A stretch of DNA of 64,000 nt from JBBQUN01 sp963698395 (GCA_963698395.1 CAVOQQ010000008.1:868001-932000), one strand, 5' to 3'. Positions 34,849 to 45,678 are shown, counted from the stretch's first letter. Numbers and translations: made by a program. The notes: generated from the sequence alone by a model not told the origin.

Positions 34849-36660
34849 ATGGCCACCACGGAGACCACCACGCTCGACTTCGATCCCGACGCCCTACGAG
34901 AGCGTTACCGCCAGGAGCGTGACAAGCGGCGGCGGGCCGACGGCAACGAACAGTACGTCAACGTGGTGGGGGAGCTGGCGCACTATCTCACCGACCCCTA
35001 CGTCGAGACCCTCGACGAGCGTGAACCCCTCACCGACGAGGTCGAGATCGTGATCGTCGGTGGCGGTTTCGGTGGTCTGCTGGCCGGCGCTCGTCTGCGA
35101 GAAGCCGGTTTCGACGACATCCGCTTGATCGAGAAGGGCGGCGATGTCGGCGGCACCTGGTACTGGAACCGCTACCCGGGAGCCATGTGCGACGTCGAGT
35201 CCTACGTGTATCTGCCGCTGCTCGAGGAGATGAACGCCGTTCCGAGCGAGAAGTACGCAAAGGCGCCCGAGATCCTCGCCCACAGCAGGTCGATTGCCGA
35301 ACACTTCGACCTCTATCGCAACGCGTGTTTCGGCACCGAGGTGACCGAGGCGGCGTGGGACGACGACTCGCAACGCTGGATCATCTCGACCAATCAGGGC
35401 GACCGTATGCGGGCCCGGTATCTGATCATGTCGAACGGTCCGCTGCACCGGCCCAAGCTGCCCGGCATCCCCGGCGTCACGAGCTACACCGGGCATTCGT
35501 TCCACACCAGCCGATGGGACTACGACTACACCGGCGGCGACCCGACCGGTGGGCTCACCGGGCTGGCCGACAAGCGCGTCGCCATCATCGGCACCGGGGC
35601 CACCGCCGTGCAGTGCATCCCGCACCTCGGCGAGGGCGCCAAGGAGCTCTTCGTCTTCCAACGCACGCCGTCCTCGATCGATGTTCGCAACAACCGACCG
35701 ACGGCTCCCGACTGGGTCGAGTCGCTCGAACCCGGTTGGCAGAAGGCGCGGATGGACAACTTCAACACGCTGGTGTCCGGCGGGTTCGCGGCGGAAGATC
35801 TCGTCAACGACGGTTGGACCGACATCATCGGCAAGCTGTTGTTCCGGGTGGCCAATGATGCCGACGCCGACCTGTCGCCCGAAGGTCTCGCCGCCACCAT
35901 GGAGTTGGCCGACTTCGAGAAGATGAACCAGGTGCGGGCTCGGGTCGACGCGATCGTCAAGGACGTGGCAACCGCCGAGGCCCTCAAGCCCTGGTATCGC
36001 CAATTCTGCAAGCGACCGTGCTTCCACGACGAATACCTCGATACCTACAACCGAGACAACGTCACGCTCGTCGACACCCGAGGCCAGGGGGTCGATGCCA
36101 TCACCGAGCGTGGCGTGATGTTCGACGGCGTCGAATACGAGGTCGACTGCATCATCTACGCCACCGGGTTCGAGGTCGGGACCGACTACACCCGTCGTTC
36201 GGGCTACGAGCTCGTCGGGCGCGATGGCCTCACGCTCACCGAGAAGTGGGCCGACGGCGTGTCCACCTTCCACGGGCTGTTCTCACGGGGCTTTCCCAAC
36301 TGCTTCATCATGGGGCACCTCCAGTCGGCCTTCACGGTCAACTATCCACACCTCCTCAACGAGCAGAGCCGGCATCTCGGCCATGTGCTGCGAACGGCCA
36401 TCGACGCGGGAACGCCGATCATCGAGGCCGAAGAGGCCGCCGAGGAAGAATGGGTGCAGACCATCATCAGCCTGGCCCGCAACGCCCAGGACTTCCTCGA
36501 GGAATGCACGCCGGGCTACTACAACAACGAGGGCCGCCCGGCCGAGCTCTCGGGTCGCAACGGCAGCTACGGCGCCGGTTCCATCGCCTTCTTCCAGTTG
36601 CTTGCCGATTGGCGGGCCGAGGGCTCGATGGCGGGCCTCGAACTGCGGCCGCTCGGCTGA
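34849..36660 (+). CDS. Flavin-containing monooxygenase, cyclohexanone/phenylacetone type
   Basis: 603 residues. FAD motif GGGFGG at 71-76, GGTWYWNRYPG at 101-111 and the Baeyer-Villiger-like YTGHSFHTSRWD at 213-224 (Tyr in place of the first Phe), followed by the NADPH GTGATA motif. An NVxGExAHYLTDPY segment precedes the FAD fold. Related enzymes turn ketones into esters or lactones. It is divergent from the ast operon and converges on the GH3 gene, so it is a single-gene unit. Different subclass from the 6.8-8.6 kb enzyme. Confidence 0.87.
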   Translation: MATTETTTLDFDPDALRERYRQERDKRRRADGNEQYVNVVGELAHYLTDPYVETLDEREPLTDEVEIVIVGGGFGGLLAGARLREAGFDDIRLIEKGGDVGGTWYWNRYPGAMCDVESYVYLPLLEEMNAVPSEKYAKAPEILAHSRSIAEHFDLYRNACFGTEVTEAAWDDDSQRWIISTNQGDRMRARYLIMSNGPLHRPKLPGIPGVTSYTGHSFHTSRWDYDYTGGDPTGGLTGLADKRVAIIGTGATAVQCIPHLGEGAKELFVFQRTPSSIDVRNNRPTAPDWVESLEPGWQKARMDNFNTLVSGGFAAEDLVNDGWTDIIGKLLFRVANDADADLSPEGLAATMELADFEKMNQVRARVDAIVKDVATAEALKPWYRQFCKRPCFHDEYLDTYNRDNVTLVDTRGQGVDAITERGVMFDGVEYEVDCIIYATGFEVGTDYTRRSGYELVGRDGLTLTEKWADGVSTFHGLFSRGFPNCFIMGHLQSAFTVNYPHLLNEQSRHLGHVLRTAIDAGTPIIEAEEAAEEEWVQTIISLARNAQDFLEECTPGYYNNEGRPAELSGRNGSYGAGSIAFFQLLADWRAEGSMAGLELRPLG

Positions 36661-36667
36661 TGGTCGG

Positions 36668-39160
36668 TCAGGGGGCAATCCCGATCTCGAGGGTGGAGCG
36701 GATGACGGCAGCCGATTCGGCGAGGAGGATCTGGTAGCGACCAGGGTCGATGGTCCAGTCGTTCGCTTCGACGCTCCAGCGCCGGAAGGCCGTGGCGTCG
36801 AAGACCAGTTCGACCTCGACGGTCTCGCCCGGTGCGACCACCACCTTCCGCCAGGTCTTCAGCGCCTTTGGCTCGCGGTCGACCGGATGGTCGATCGGTG
36901 CGACATAGCCCTGCACCACCACGGTGGTCGGTCGGTCGCCACGGCCGGTGATCGGTTGGGTGACGGTGATGACACCGGGCTCACCCGACGCATGATCACT
37001 GGTTCGGAGGGCAGGCTCGCCCCACTCGGCCTCGCCGTACGACAGGCCGTGACCGAAGGGAAGCAGCGGCTCGACGCCGGACCGATCGTGACCCCGGTAG
37101 CCCATGCCGAAGCCCTCGCCGTAGGTCTGCACGCCGTCGACCGGTCGATAGTGCGGCCAGGCCGGGGCGTCCTCGAGTCGCTTGGGGAACGTGATGGGAA
37201 GACGGCCACCGGGGTCGGCCTTGCCGGTGATGACGTCGGCGAGAGCCTCGGCGATCTCCATGCCGCCGAAAAGGGGAGCAAGACGGCGTTGACCGAGTCG
37301 AGCCACGGCATCGACACCGGTGATCCGGCGTTGACCACCACGACGACCCGATCGTTGACGGCAGCGGCCGCCTCGATGAACTCGTTTTGACGACCGGGCA
37401 ACGCGATGTCGGTGCGGTCGTTGCCCTCGGTCTCGTGGTCGTCGTTGGTGCCGGCGACGACGATCACCGCATCGGCTTCGGCGGCAGCCGCAACCGCTCG
37501 CTCGAACGCATCGGGCGCCACGGGTTCGGCGAAACCGACGCGCAAACCGCAGAACGCCCGGCCGAGCGGCAGGTCGACCTCGACCGACACGGGCTCACCC
37601 GCACGCAGATCGAGCGAGATCCGCTGCTCGGTCGAGCCGTTGCCGAAGAAGGCCTCGCTCTTCGGGAGTGTGTCGTCGAGTTCGACGATCGAACGGCCAC
37701 CGACGGCGGCGCGGGCCGCACCGGTGACCACCAGACCGACCTCGTGCACACCGTCGACCGACGGGACGAAACTGCCACGAACCAGGAGCGTCGCCGCCCT
37801 CGGGTCGACGCCGTCGGGGAACGAGCCGAGGTAGCGCAACGACAGCGTGTCGCTGCGCCCGATGTGCGCCGGCGTTGCGTCGAGGTCGGGGCCGTTGACG
37901 AATCGCACATCGATGCCGGGCTCACCGTCGGGGCCGATGAGCTGGCCAGGCGATGGCAGCGGGGCGTACTTGTCGATGTTCCAACCGGTCTGGTGGACCA
38001 CGGTCTCGAAGCGATCGCCGAGGGCGTCGAGTATCGAGCGGTAGGGGAGGGACTTCACCGCCGAGCTGCCGCCGCCCATGATGCGGGTGACCTTGGCGTT
38101 CGGCCCGATCACGGCGATCCGCGGTGTCGTCGCCGGATCGAGGGGCAGCAGTCCGTCGTTGGTGGCGAGCACCGTGCCGGCGATGGCCACCGACTTGGCA
38201 AGGGCGCGCTCGGTGGGATCATCGACCGAGATCTCGGGTGCGTCGGCCGGCCGCTCGGCAGCCTTGGTTCGTAGCGCCAGCACGAGGACGTCTCGCACCA
38301 GACGATCGAGGGTCGTTTCGCTCACCTCGCCGGCTTCGATGGCGGCGGCCAATCGATGGCCATGGACACGAGCCGGGCCCGGCATCTCGATGCTCAGCCC
38401 ACCGTTGATCGAGCCGGCCGCATCATGGGCGCCGAACCAGTCGGAGACGACGAAGCCATCGAAGCCCCATTCGTCACGGAGGATGTCGTCGAGCAGGTGG
38501 TGGTTGGCGGCACAGAATTCGCCGTCGAGTCGGTTGTAGGCCGACATCACACCCCAGGCGTCGGCCTCCTTCACACAGGCCTCGAACGGGCGGAGGTAGA
38601 GCTCTCGCAGCACGCGTTCGTCGATGACCACATCGACGGTGTGGCGATCGATCTCGGTGTCGTTGCCGACGAAGTGTTTGACGGTGACGGCAACGTCGTG
38701 CGCCTGGACCGCTCGCACGGTGGCGACCGCCAACGTCGCTGTCAGCTCGGGATCCTCGGAGAAGTATTCGAAGGTTCGGCCGCCGACCGGGGTGCGGTGC
38801 AGGTTGACCGCCGGTGCGAGCAGCACATGACTCGAACGACGACCGCGCTTCTTTTCCGAGGAGATCGCCGACCCGGCCGATGAGTTCCGGATCCCAGGTG
38901 GCCCCCATGGTCATGCCGGTGGGCATGGCGACGGCCGCAGTGCGTTCGATACCGACGTGTTCGCCGCGCACACCGTTGGGGCCATCGGACATCTTGACCT
39001 CGGGGACGCCGAGTCGATCGATGGCGGCGGTTCGCCACGTTGACGCGCCGCTCACGAGCGTGATCTTCTCGTCGAGCGTCAGATCGGCCAGCCAGCGATC
39101 GGCCTGGAGAAACGTGGCTTGCTGGAACGTGTCGGCGCGCGGCGAGTTGGCGTTCGTCAT
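36668..39160 (-). CDS. Glycoside hydrolase family 3 beta-glucosidase-like, two frameshifts
   Basis: Three reading frames combine to one 830-residue GH3 enzyme. Part 1 from ATG 39160 covers MSDGPNGVRG and PTGMTMGATWD; the frame breaks at about 38849-38856 (T run). Part 2 has VLLAPAVNLHRTPVGGR, KHFVGNDTE, the nucleophile motif GFVVSDW and a PA14-like insert (about 400-550). The frame breaks again at 37269-37276 (A4G4 run). Part 3 gives LFGGMEIAEALADVITG, GRLPITFP and a fibronectin-III-like end. One extra base and one missing base restore the frame. Cytosolic in look, no signal peptide. Likely cleaves beta-glycosides for the sugar genes around it. Confidence 0.82.
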
Positions 39161-39234
39161 CCGCCAACCTTGGACCCGACAGCCGACGGTGTCCAGCGGT
39201 GCTTCCTGCCTGCGGTGAGCAGGCCGATGACTGC

Positions 39235-39295
39235 AGGCCGGTGTCTTCAGGCCGGTGTCTTCAGGCCGGTGTCTTCAGGCCGGTGTCTTCAGGCC
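39235..39295. repeat. 4.4 x 14-bp tandem repeat at the end of the 2-hydroxyacid dehydrogenase gene
   Basis: Perfect units at 39235-39248, 39249-39262, 39263-39276 and 39277-39290, then five more bases; unit AGGCCGGTGTCTTC. The TGA of the minus-strand dehydrogenase gene (39289-39291) lies at the junction of the last unit, and the same terminal context is repeated downstream in the gap before the GH3 gene. Confidence 0.9.
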
Positions 39296-40294
39296 ATCGT
39301 GGCCAACAGGGCCCGGGTGACGGGGTTGCGGGCGGGGCGACCGTCGACGAAGCGTTCGATCTCGTCGATCACCCAGTCGGTGAGGCGACCGAGTTCGGTC
39401 CCCTGGGATCCGGCGAGATGGGGGGTCAGGTAGACGTTGGGAAGGCGTCGCAACGGATGGTCGTCGGCGAGCGGCTCGGGGTCGGTCACGTCGAGCATGG
39501 CCGAGAGGCGTCCACTCGAGACTTCGGTGAGGAGGGCGTCGTGATCGACGAGGCGCCCACGGGCGGTGTTGATCAGGAGCGCTCCGGTTCGCATCGCCTC
39601 CAGTTGCGGGGCGCCGATCATGTGGAACGTGCTCGGGAGCTCGGGGGCGTGGATCGAGACGATGTCGGCTCCGGCACAGAGCTCGTCGAGTTCGAGCTTG
39701 GTCACGCCGAGGCCGGCGGCTTCCTGGGCCGACACGAACGGGTCGTAGAGGGTCACGGCGAATTGAGGAAAGGGGCGCAGCAAGTCGATGACCCGCCTGC
39801 CGACCAGTGAGGCGCCGATGAGGCCGATGGTCTTGTTCCAGTTGCCGACGGGTCGGCCCAGAGGCTGTCGCCGTTCGGCGATGCCGGGATCTCGCAGGAG
39901 GTCCCGTCGCCAGAAGACATCTTTGTTCGCCAGCAAGATGGCGCCGAGCGTGAACTCGGCAACCGGTTCGGCATTGGCGTCGGCACCGGAGGTGACCCGG
40001 ATGGCTCGGTCGAACACGGCGTCGGTGAGCACCGTCTTCATGGTGCCGGCGGCATAGGCGATCATCTGGAGATTCGGCGCAGCGTCGAGCACCTCGGGGG
40101 TGAGCATCGGGCAGCCCCAGTGACCCAGGATGATCTCGGCTTCGGCCAGGGCCGCAGCGGCGCCGGGTGCCGCCCAGTCGCTGATCGGGTCGGTGTTGAT
40201 CACGGTGCCGATGTCGGCAGAGCCGCGTGAGATCGGGCTCGCTGAACAACGACCGTCGCGGAAGATGGGCAATGACGATGTTGGGTCGATTCAC
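39289..40294 (-). CDS. D-isomer 2-hydroxyacid dehydrogenase, N-terminal frameshift
   Basis: GTG 40294 overlaps the isomerase stop as GTGA and starts NRPNIVIAHLPRRSLFSEPDLTRL, a normal N-terminus for this family. Near 40215-40222 the frame shifts by one extra base into ADIGTVINTDPISDW. Removing a base gives 334 residues. NAD site GLIGASLVGRRV, and active-site ARGRLVDHDAL (Arg), PEPLADDHPL (Glu region) and LTPHLAG (His) are visible. Without the frameshift one would need the TTG at 40272, which gives an implausible N-terminus. It oxidises or reduces a 2-hydroxy sugar acid, probably in the neighbouring sugar pathway. Confidence 0.78.
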
Positions 40295-41146
40295 GCGTCG
40301 ACCGACCCGAGGACGTCTCGCAGCACGGCGAGGTCGGCGACTGCCTGCGGCACGAGATGATCCGGGGTGTCGTCGGCCGACAGGACACCGTTGACGAACT
40401 CGATGGTCCAGGTGCCGCTGAAGCCGAGGCTGCCGAGCAGGTCGACCTTGGCTTCCAGATCGGCCCGCTGGTCGGCGAGTGTCGGCACCCGCCGATTGGC
40501 GATGTCGAGATAGTTGACGTGGACGTGGGTGATCCGATCGCCGTAGGCATCGAACCTGGCTCGCAGATGGTCGCGCAGATTCGTGGGTGTGTACGAGCGC
40601 CTGCAGCCGGTCGGCCGGGCCGACGGTGTCGAAGATCCGGGCGGCGACGATCGGGTCTTCGGCGATCGAGATGCCTTCGTGGCACTCACAGATCAGCGCC
40701 GCTTCGGCCGGGAGGAGATCGAGCCAATCGGCGATGCGTTCGCCGTAGAGCGTTTCACTGTCTGGATCGTTGCCGACGTTGAACTTCACGCCGGTGGCTC
40801 CCGAACGTCGGACCCATTCGGCAACGAAGGACCGCTCGACCGAGTCGTCGGTGTCGAGGGAGGCGTAGGTGTTGAAGATCCGGACCGGCAGCGGGCCGTC
40901 GATGATCGTCTGGGCGGCCGCCGGTGCCTCCATGGTGAGGTGCTGCTCCCACACTTCGAGACCGTCGAATCCCGCCTCGCCGATGGCGGCGAGCCACGGA
41001 ACGAGCGAGGTCATCGGCAGCCGGTCGGCGTGCACCGTGCCCCAGCGGTTGGGCTCGATCGCAACCGTACCGAGCAGGATCGTCGCCGCCGGCGCACGAG
41101 GGGGCCGCGAGGTGCCGGTGGAATCGGGATCGTTCTGGTCGGGCAT
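40291..41146 (-). CDS. Sugar phosphate isomerase/epimerase (TIM barrel), frameshift
   Basis: From ATG 41146 the frame gives LAAIGEAGFDGLEVWEQHL, GVKFNVGND and ALICECHEGIS, metal ligands of the AP-endonuclease-2-like barrel. At about 40584-40586 (GGG) the frame changes and continues as NLRDHLRARFDAYGDRITHVHVNYLDI, GFSGTWTIEFVNG to the stop at 40291. Removing one base gives 284 residues. Glu and His ligands (ECHE, HVHVN, IEFV) fit a xylose-isomerase-like enzyme. Coupled to the dehydrogenase by a GTGA overlap. Substrate is likely a keto-sugar or inositol-type compound. Confidence 0.75.
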
Positions 41147-41227
41147 GGCTACTTCCAGGTGGGCCGAGGTGGCCAACTACGGTGACAGTCTGACAAGCGC
41201 GACGGGAACCGTCGAAAGGGATGGCGA

Positions 41228-43125
41228 ATGACAACTCCGCACGACCCGTGGGCCAATCCACTGGCGAGAGGGCCGCTGGCGAACCGAGACGATGTCCAAC
41301 GGGCGGTTCGCGACCTGTACGAGCCCTTGCGGCGCCACACCAGCGACGGCGGCGCCCAGGTGCAGCTCGGCTCGTTCGGGGCGGTCTTCGAGGCTCGGGT
41401 CGCCGGGCTCGAGGGATTCGCTCGCCCGCTCTACGGCATCGTGCCGCTCACCGTTGGTGGCGGCTCGTTCGAGCAGTGGGACCGGATCGCCCGGGGATTG
41501 GTTGCCGGGACCGATCCGGCCAGTCCCGACTACTGGGGACCCGTCGTCGCCGACGTCGATCAGCGCATGGTCGAGCAGGCCGCCATCGGCCTGGCGCTGG
41601 CGTTCTGCCCGGAGAAGGTGTGGGAGCCGTTGTCAGCGGCCGAGCGAGACCGTCTCGTCGAATGGCTCTCCGGCATCTATCGGTTCGAGCCGGCGCCCAA
41701 CAACTGGCATTTCTTTCGGATACTCGTCTCCCTCGGGCTCGAGCGGGTCGGTGCCGAGATCGACGTCGAGCGCCTGGCCCATTCGCTCGACTCGATCGAC
41801 ACCTACCGCACCAGCGATGCCTGGTATGTCGACGGCGCCATGGGGACCGTCGACTACTACGTGCCGTTTGCCCTCCACACCTACGGGTTGATGTACGCGG
41901 CGGCGAACGATCTCGGCTTGGGCGACGACACTCGCGCCGAGGCGTATCGCGAGCGATCGGCTGCGTTCGCCCAGGACTTCCAGCACTGGTTCGCCGCGGA
42001 TGGTGCGTCGATCGCCATGGGCCGCAGCCTGACGTATCGCTTTGCCATGTCGAGCTTCTGGGGCGCGATGGCGTGGGCCAACGTCGAATCGAGCGTGCCG
42101 TGGGGACTGGCCAAAGGCCTCTCGATGCGTCACCTGCGATGGTGGGCCGACAAGGCGGTGAGCGATCGCGACGGCGTCTTGTCGGTCGGGTTCGCCTACG
42201 ACAATCGCAAGCTGTGCGAGGGCTACAACTCCGCAGGCTCGCCCTACTGGGCCATGAAGGCCTTCGGCGGCCTCGCGGCCCCCGCCGATCACCCCTTCTG
42301 GGCGTCGGACGAGGAGCCGCTGGCGCCGTTGCCCGAGCCGGTCACGATCGAGGCCGCCCGTTGGGTGGTCACCCGCAACGACGAACATGCCGTCGCGCTT
42401 GGTGAGCGCGACCTCACCCGCCGGCCCGTTCCCCGAGGAGTCGGCGGCGAAGTATCACAAGTTCGCCTACTCGTCGGCCTTCGGTCTGTCAGCCGACGCC
42501 CCCGATACCCGCGGCTCCTCGCACACCGATTCGATGCTGGCCTTGACCGACACCGAAGGGAATCGTCGAGTCCGCTCGTCCAACGTCGCCGCCGGGGTGG
42601 AAGACGCCATGGCCTGGAGTACCTGGACCCCGTGGTCCGATGTTCGTGTCGACACGGTGTGTTGGGCGGTCGATGGCGCATGGCATGGTCGCCTGCATCG
42701 CCTCACAACCGAGCGGGCGCTGAGGTCGGCCGAGTCCGGTTTCTGTGTCGGATACACGCCGGTGGCTTCCGCCATCGACCCCGCGGCCATTCACCGCTCC
42801 GATGCCGAGGCCGGAAACCCCGGCTGCACCGTCAGCACACCGTTCGGGGTCTCGTCGATCGTGGATCTCCCGCGGCACGAAACTCGAGTCCCGCAAACCG
42901 GTCGGGCGCCAGCAGGGCGTCAACAGTGCGCTCATGCACCCGCACACCGCCGTGCCGATGCTGCTCGGCCACCACGGGGCGGGACGTCACGATCTCGCCT
43001 GCGTCGTCTACGGGTCGCCCGGCGGTGCGCCGCCCACCGACCCACCGGAGATCCCACTGGCCGTGGTCACGTTGCTGAACCGCATCGCCGGCAGGGCCCT
43101 GCCGGGTGCCCCGGTGGCGTCGTGA
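41228..43125 (+). CDS. DUF2264-domain protein, two frameshifts
   Basis: Joined over two one-base insertions at 42417-42419 and 42869-42871 (both CCC runs), this makes 631 residues. The first 395 hold the DUF2264 alpha/alpha barrel: PLYGIVPLTVGGG, EPAPNNWHFFRILV, WYVDGAMGTVDYYVPFALHTYGL and GRSLTYRFAMSSFWGA. The second part begins AGPFPEESAAKYHKFAYSSAFG, and the third ends SALMHPHTAVPMLLGHHG. Such proteins resemble unsaturated glucuronyl hydrolase or lyase-like barrels and occur in polysaccharide clusters; activity unproven. It opens a plus-strand operon, divergent from the isomerase by 81 bases. Confidence 0.75.
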
Positions 43126-44087
43126 CGGCGCTGCCGGCCGTCGTGCCGAAGCGCGCGATCACGGGAATGTCGGCGATCCTGTTGATCCATCAGGCCGACG
43201 GTGGCGTCGATTGGGACGCAACCCAGCGACACATCGTCCGAACCCACGAAGCGGGACTGTGGCCCGCCGTCAACATGGACACCGGCTACGTGCAGCTCCT
43301 CGACGACGCCACCAAACGTCGTGTGCTCGACCTGGCGGCCGAGGCGACCGGTGGTCGATTCACCGCCGGTGCCTTCGTTGCCGACCAACCCGGCGACGGG
43401 TTCGATCTCGCTGCCTACCTTCGGGCGTGCGAGGCGATCACGAGCCGGGGCGGTGTCCCCACCATCTTCCCCTCGCACGGGCTGAACGTGCCCGAGCAAG
43501 GAGCATCCGGCGACGCTCATTGGCTGGCGAGCATCGCGGCCATCGGCGAACAGGTCGAACGATTCATCGGCTTCGAACTGGGCACCATGTTCGTCCCCTA
43601 CGGTCGCATCGTCTCGCTCGAGACCTACGGAGGGTTGATGGCCATCGACTCCTGCCTGGGAGCGAAGCACTCCTCGCTCGATCGACGACTCGAATGGGAT
43701 CGGCTGGCGCTCCGCAACCGCGAGCGTCCCGACTTCGCCGTCTTCACCGGCAACGACCTGGCGATCGACATGGTGATGTACGGATCGGACTATCTGCTCG
43801 GGCTGTCGACGTTCGCCCCCGACGCCTTTTCCCGCCGTGATGCGCTGTGGTCGGCCGGCGATCCGGCGTTCTTCGCGTTGAACGATCTGCTGCAGTACCT
43901 CGGGATGTTCACGTTCCGGGCACCGGTGCCGGGCTATCGCCATGATGCGGCGATGTTCCTGCAGCTGCGGGGCTGGGCCGACAGCGATGCCACGCCGGCA
44001 GGAGCACCCCGGCGGCCCGACAGCGACCGAGCGATCCTGGCCGACATCGTGGAGCGGCTCGAATCGATGATGGAGGAGACGGCATGA
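43122..44087 (+). CDS. Dihydrodipicolinate synthase-family aldolase
   Basis: 321 residues. DapA-like TIM barrel with the Schiff-base Lys182 in GAKHSSL and a GVPTIFPSHG strand before it. The GxxGE motif usual at the N-terminus is replaced by NMDTGYV, and the catalytic Tyr region is FVPYGR. It belongs with keto-acid aldolase or dehydratase members that act on sugar acids rather than with true DapA. GTG at 43122 overlaps the previous stop (GTGA); its own stop overlaps the next ATG. Confidence 0.78.
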   Translation: MTALPAVVPKRAITGMSAILLIHQADGGVDWDATQRHIVRTHEAGLWPAVNMDTGYVQLLDDATKRRVLDLAAEATGGRFTAGAFVADQPGDGFDLAAYLRACEAITSRGGVPTIFPSHGLNVPEQGASGDAHWLASIAAIGEQVERFIGFELGTMFVPYGRIVSLETYGGLMAIDSCLGAKHSSLDRRLEWDRLALRNRERPDFAVFTGNDLAIDMVMYGSDYLLGLSTFAPDAFSRRDALWSAGDPAFFALNDLLQYLGMFTFRAPVPGYRHDAAMFLQLRGWADSDATPAGAPRRPDSDRAILADIVERLESMMEETA

Positions 44088-45523
44088 GAATCACCCAGAT
44101 CCGCAAGCTCGACTCGATCGACAAGCTGACCGATCACCTCGCCACGCTCGGCATCGACCTGCCGATCGCACCCGAGGTCGATCCGGCGGGGGCGTTGGCC
44201 CGCCCTGTCACCGTGCACGACACCGCCGGTGGCGATCTCGAGATCGCCAACCGCTTCGCCGTTCTCCCGATGGAAGGATGGGACGGCACGACCGATGGCA
44301 GGCCGACCGATCTGGTCCGCCGCCGCTGGGAGCGTTTCGGACGAAGTGGCTGCGGCCTGGTGTGGTGCGAGGCAACGGCGGTACGCCATGACGGACGAGC
44401 CAACCCCAACCAACTCGTGCTCAGCGAGCAGACCGTCGATGATTTCGACTCGCTGCGTTCGCTGCTCGACCCGATCCAGGTTGCCGGTCTCCAGCTGACC
44501 CACTCCGGGCGCTACTGCCGCCCCGAGTCGGCGCCGGCACCTCGCACGGCCTACCGACATCCCTGGCTCGACGCTCGTTCGGGAGCCGGTGAGGCCAGCG
44601 TGCTGTCCGACGACGAACTCGACGCCCTCGTCGAGGACTACATCGCCGCTGCGGTGCTGGCCCAACAGGCCGGCTTCTCGTTCGTCGACATCAAGCACTG
44701 CCACGGCTATCTGCTCCATGAACTGCTGTCGGCTGTCGACCGGCCCGGCCGCTACGGCGGCGACTTCGCCGGTCGGACCCACTTCCTGCGCTCGGTGATC
44801 GCCGGCATCCGCGACCGCGCTCGGGGACTTGCGGTCGGTGTTCGCCTGTCGGCGTTCGACCTCGTGCCGTTCGAGCCCGGCGACGACGGAGTCGGTCGAC
44901 CGAGCGTCCCTGCCGGTCAGCCGTATCGCTACGGTTTCGGCAGCGACGCCGATGGCACCGGGATCGATCTCACCGAGGTCCATCGGTTCTGCGATCTGCT
45001 GAGCGAGCTCGGTGTCGGGCTGCTGAGCACGACGGCGGGCAGTCCGTACTACAACCCGCACATCCAACGCCCCGCGGCGTTCCCACCGTCCGACGGTTAC
45101 AAGCCGCCCGAAGACCCGCTGGTCGGCGTTGCCCGTCAGATCGCCGTGACGGCCGAACTCACCAAGGCCCATCCCGATCTCGTCGTCGTCGGCTCCGGTT
45201 ACACCTACCTGCAGGAATGGCTGGCCAACGTCGGCCAGGCCGTGGTCGAGCGCGGGGGAGCGACGCTGATCGGCCTCGGTCGCATGATGCTGTCCTATCC
45301 CCAGCTCGCCGCCGACGTCCTGGCCGGGTCGGCGGCCGAACGCACGCCGGACGACGCCCGGTCGCTGCTGTGCCGGACCTTCAGCGACTGCACCACGGCT
45401 CCTCGAGCCGGTCTGGTGTCTGGCTGCTTCCCGATCGATCCGTTCTACAAGAACCACCCTCAGCGGGTGGAGCTCACCAAGGCGAAAGCAGCAGCCAAGG
45501 CCCGCCTCGGTGGTTCCCGCTGA
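44084..45523 (+). CDS. NADH:flavin oxidoreductase (old yellow enzyme family)
   Basis: 479 residues. FMN TIM barrel: NRFAVLPMEGWDG, GLVWCEATAV, LTHSGRYCRPE, and HCHGYLLHELLS with the two His used for substrate binding; VGVRLSAFD and VVVGSGYTYLQEW later. The sequence RYGGDFAGRTHFLR is an OYE mark. Long N-terminal part of about 60 residues. As third gene after DUF2264 and aldolase it may reduce an unsaturated intermediate of sugar-acid breakdown. It has no FeS or second flavin domain. Confidence 0.83.
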   Translation: MRITQIRKLDSIDKLTDHLATLGIDLPIAPEVDPAGALARPVTVHDTAGGDLEIANRFAVLPMEGWDGTTDGRPTDLVRRRWERFGRSGCGLVWCEATAVRHDGRANPNQLVLSEQTVDDFDSLRSLLDPIQVAGLQLTHSGRYCRPESAPAPRTAYRHPWLDARSGAGEASVLSDDELDALVEDYIAAAVLAQQAGFSFVDIKHCHGYLLHELLSAVDRPGRYGGDFAGRTHFLRSVIAGIRDRARGLAVGVRLSAFDLVPFEPGDDGVGRPSVPAGQPYRYGFGSDADGTGIDLTEVHRFCDLLSELGVGLLSTTAGSPYYNPHIQRPAAFPPSDGYKPPEDPLVGVARQIAVTAELTKAHPDLVVVGSGYTYLQEWLANVGQAVVERGGATLIGLGRMMLSYPQLAADVLAGSAAERTPDDARSLLCRTFSDCTTAPRAGLVSGCFPIDPFYKNHPQRVELTKAKAAAKARLGGSR

Positions 45524-45536
45524 CGCGTCACGACTG

Positions 45537-45563
45537 TTGACCGGCACGAAACATCGCCGACAC
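45537..45563. promoter_or_regulatory. GlnR-box-like site upstream of the ammonium transporter
   Basis: TTGAC (45537-45541), six bases, GAAAC (45548-45552), six bases, GACAC (45559-45563). The actinobacterial GlnR box is a series of GTnAC-n6-GAAAC half sites; here the spacing is exact, one half site perfect and two have one mismatch. It lies 116-142 bases before the ammonium transporter start, a place where GlnR acts in Streptomyces and mycobacteria. No glnR gene is in the window. Confidence 0.4.
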
Positions 45564-45678
45564 ACTCCCACGGTTCACTCACCTCACTTCGTGTAGCGGG
45601 GCTGGTTCCGCACGGAGGTGCTCGGCGTTGGGCCGGGTATTCGCGCACCTCGGTGCTCAAAAGCAGGAGTGACCATCA

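Noticed and set aside
40272..40272. TTG start for the 2-hydroxyacid dehydrogenase giving an intact frame
   Set aside because: The first 20 residues from this start do not resemble the family, while the GTG at 40294 overlaps the upstream stop and gives a typical N-terminus followed by a one-base shift.
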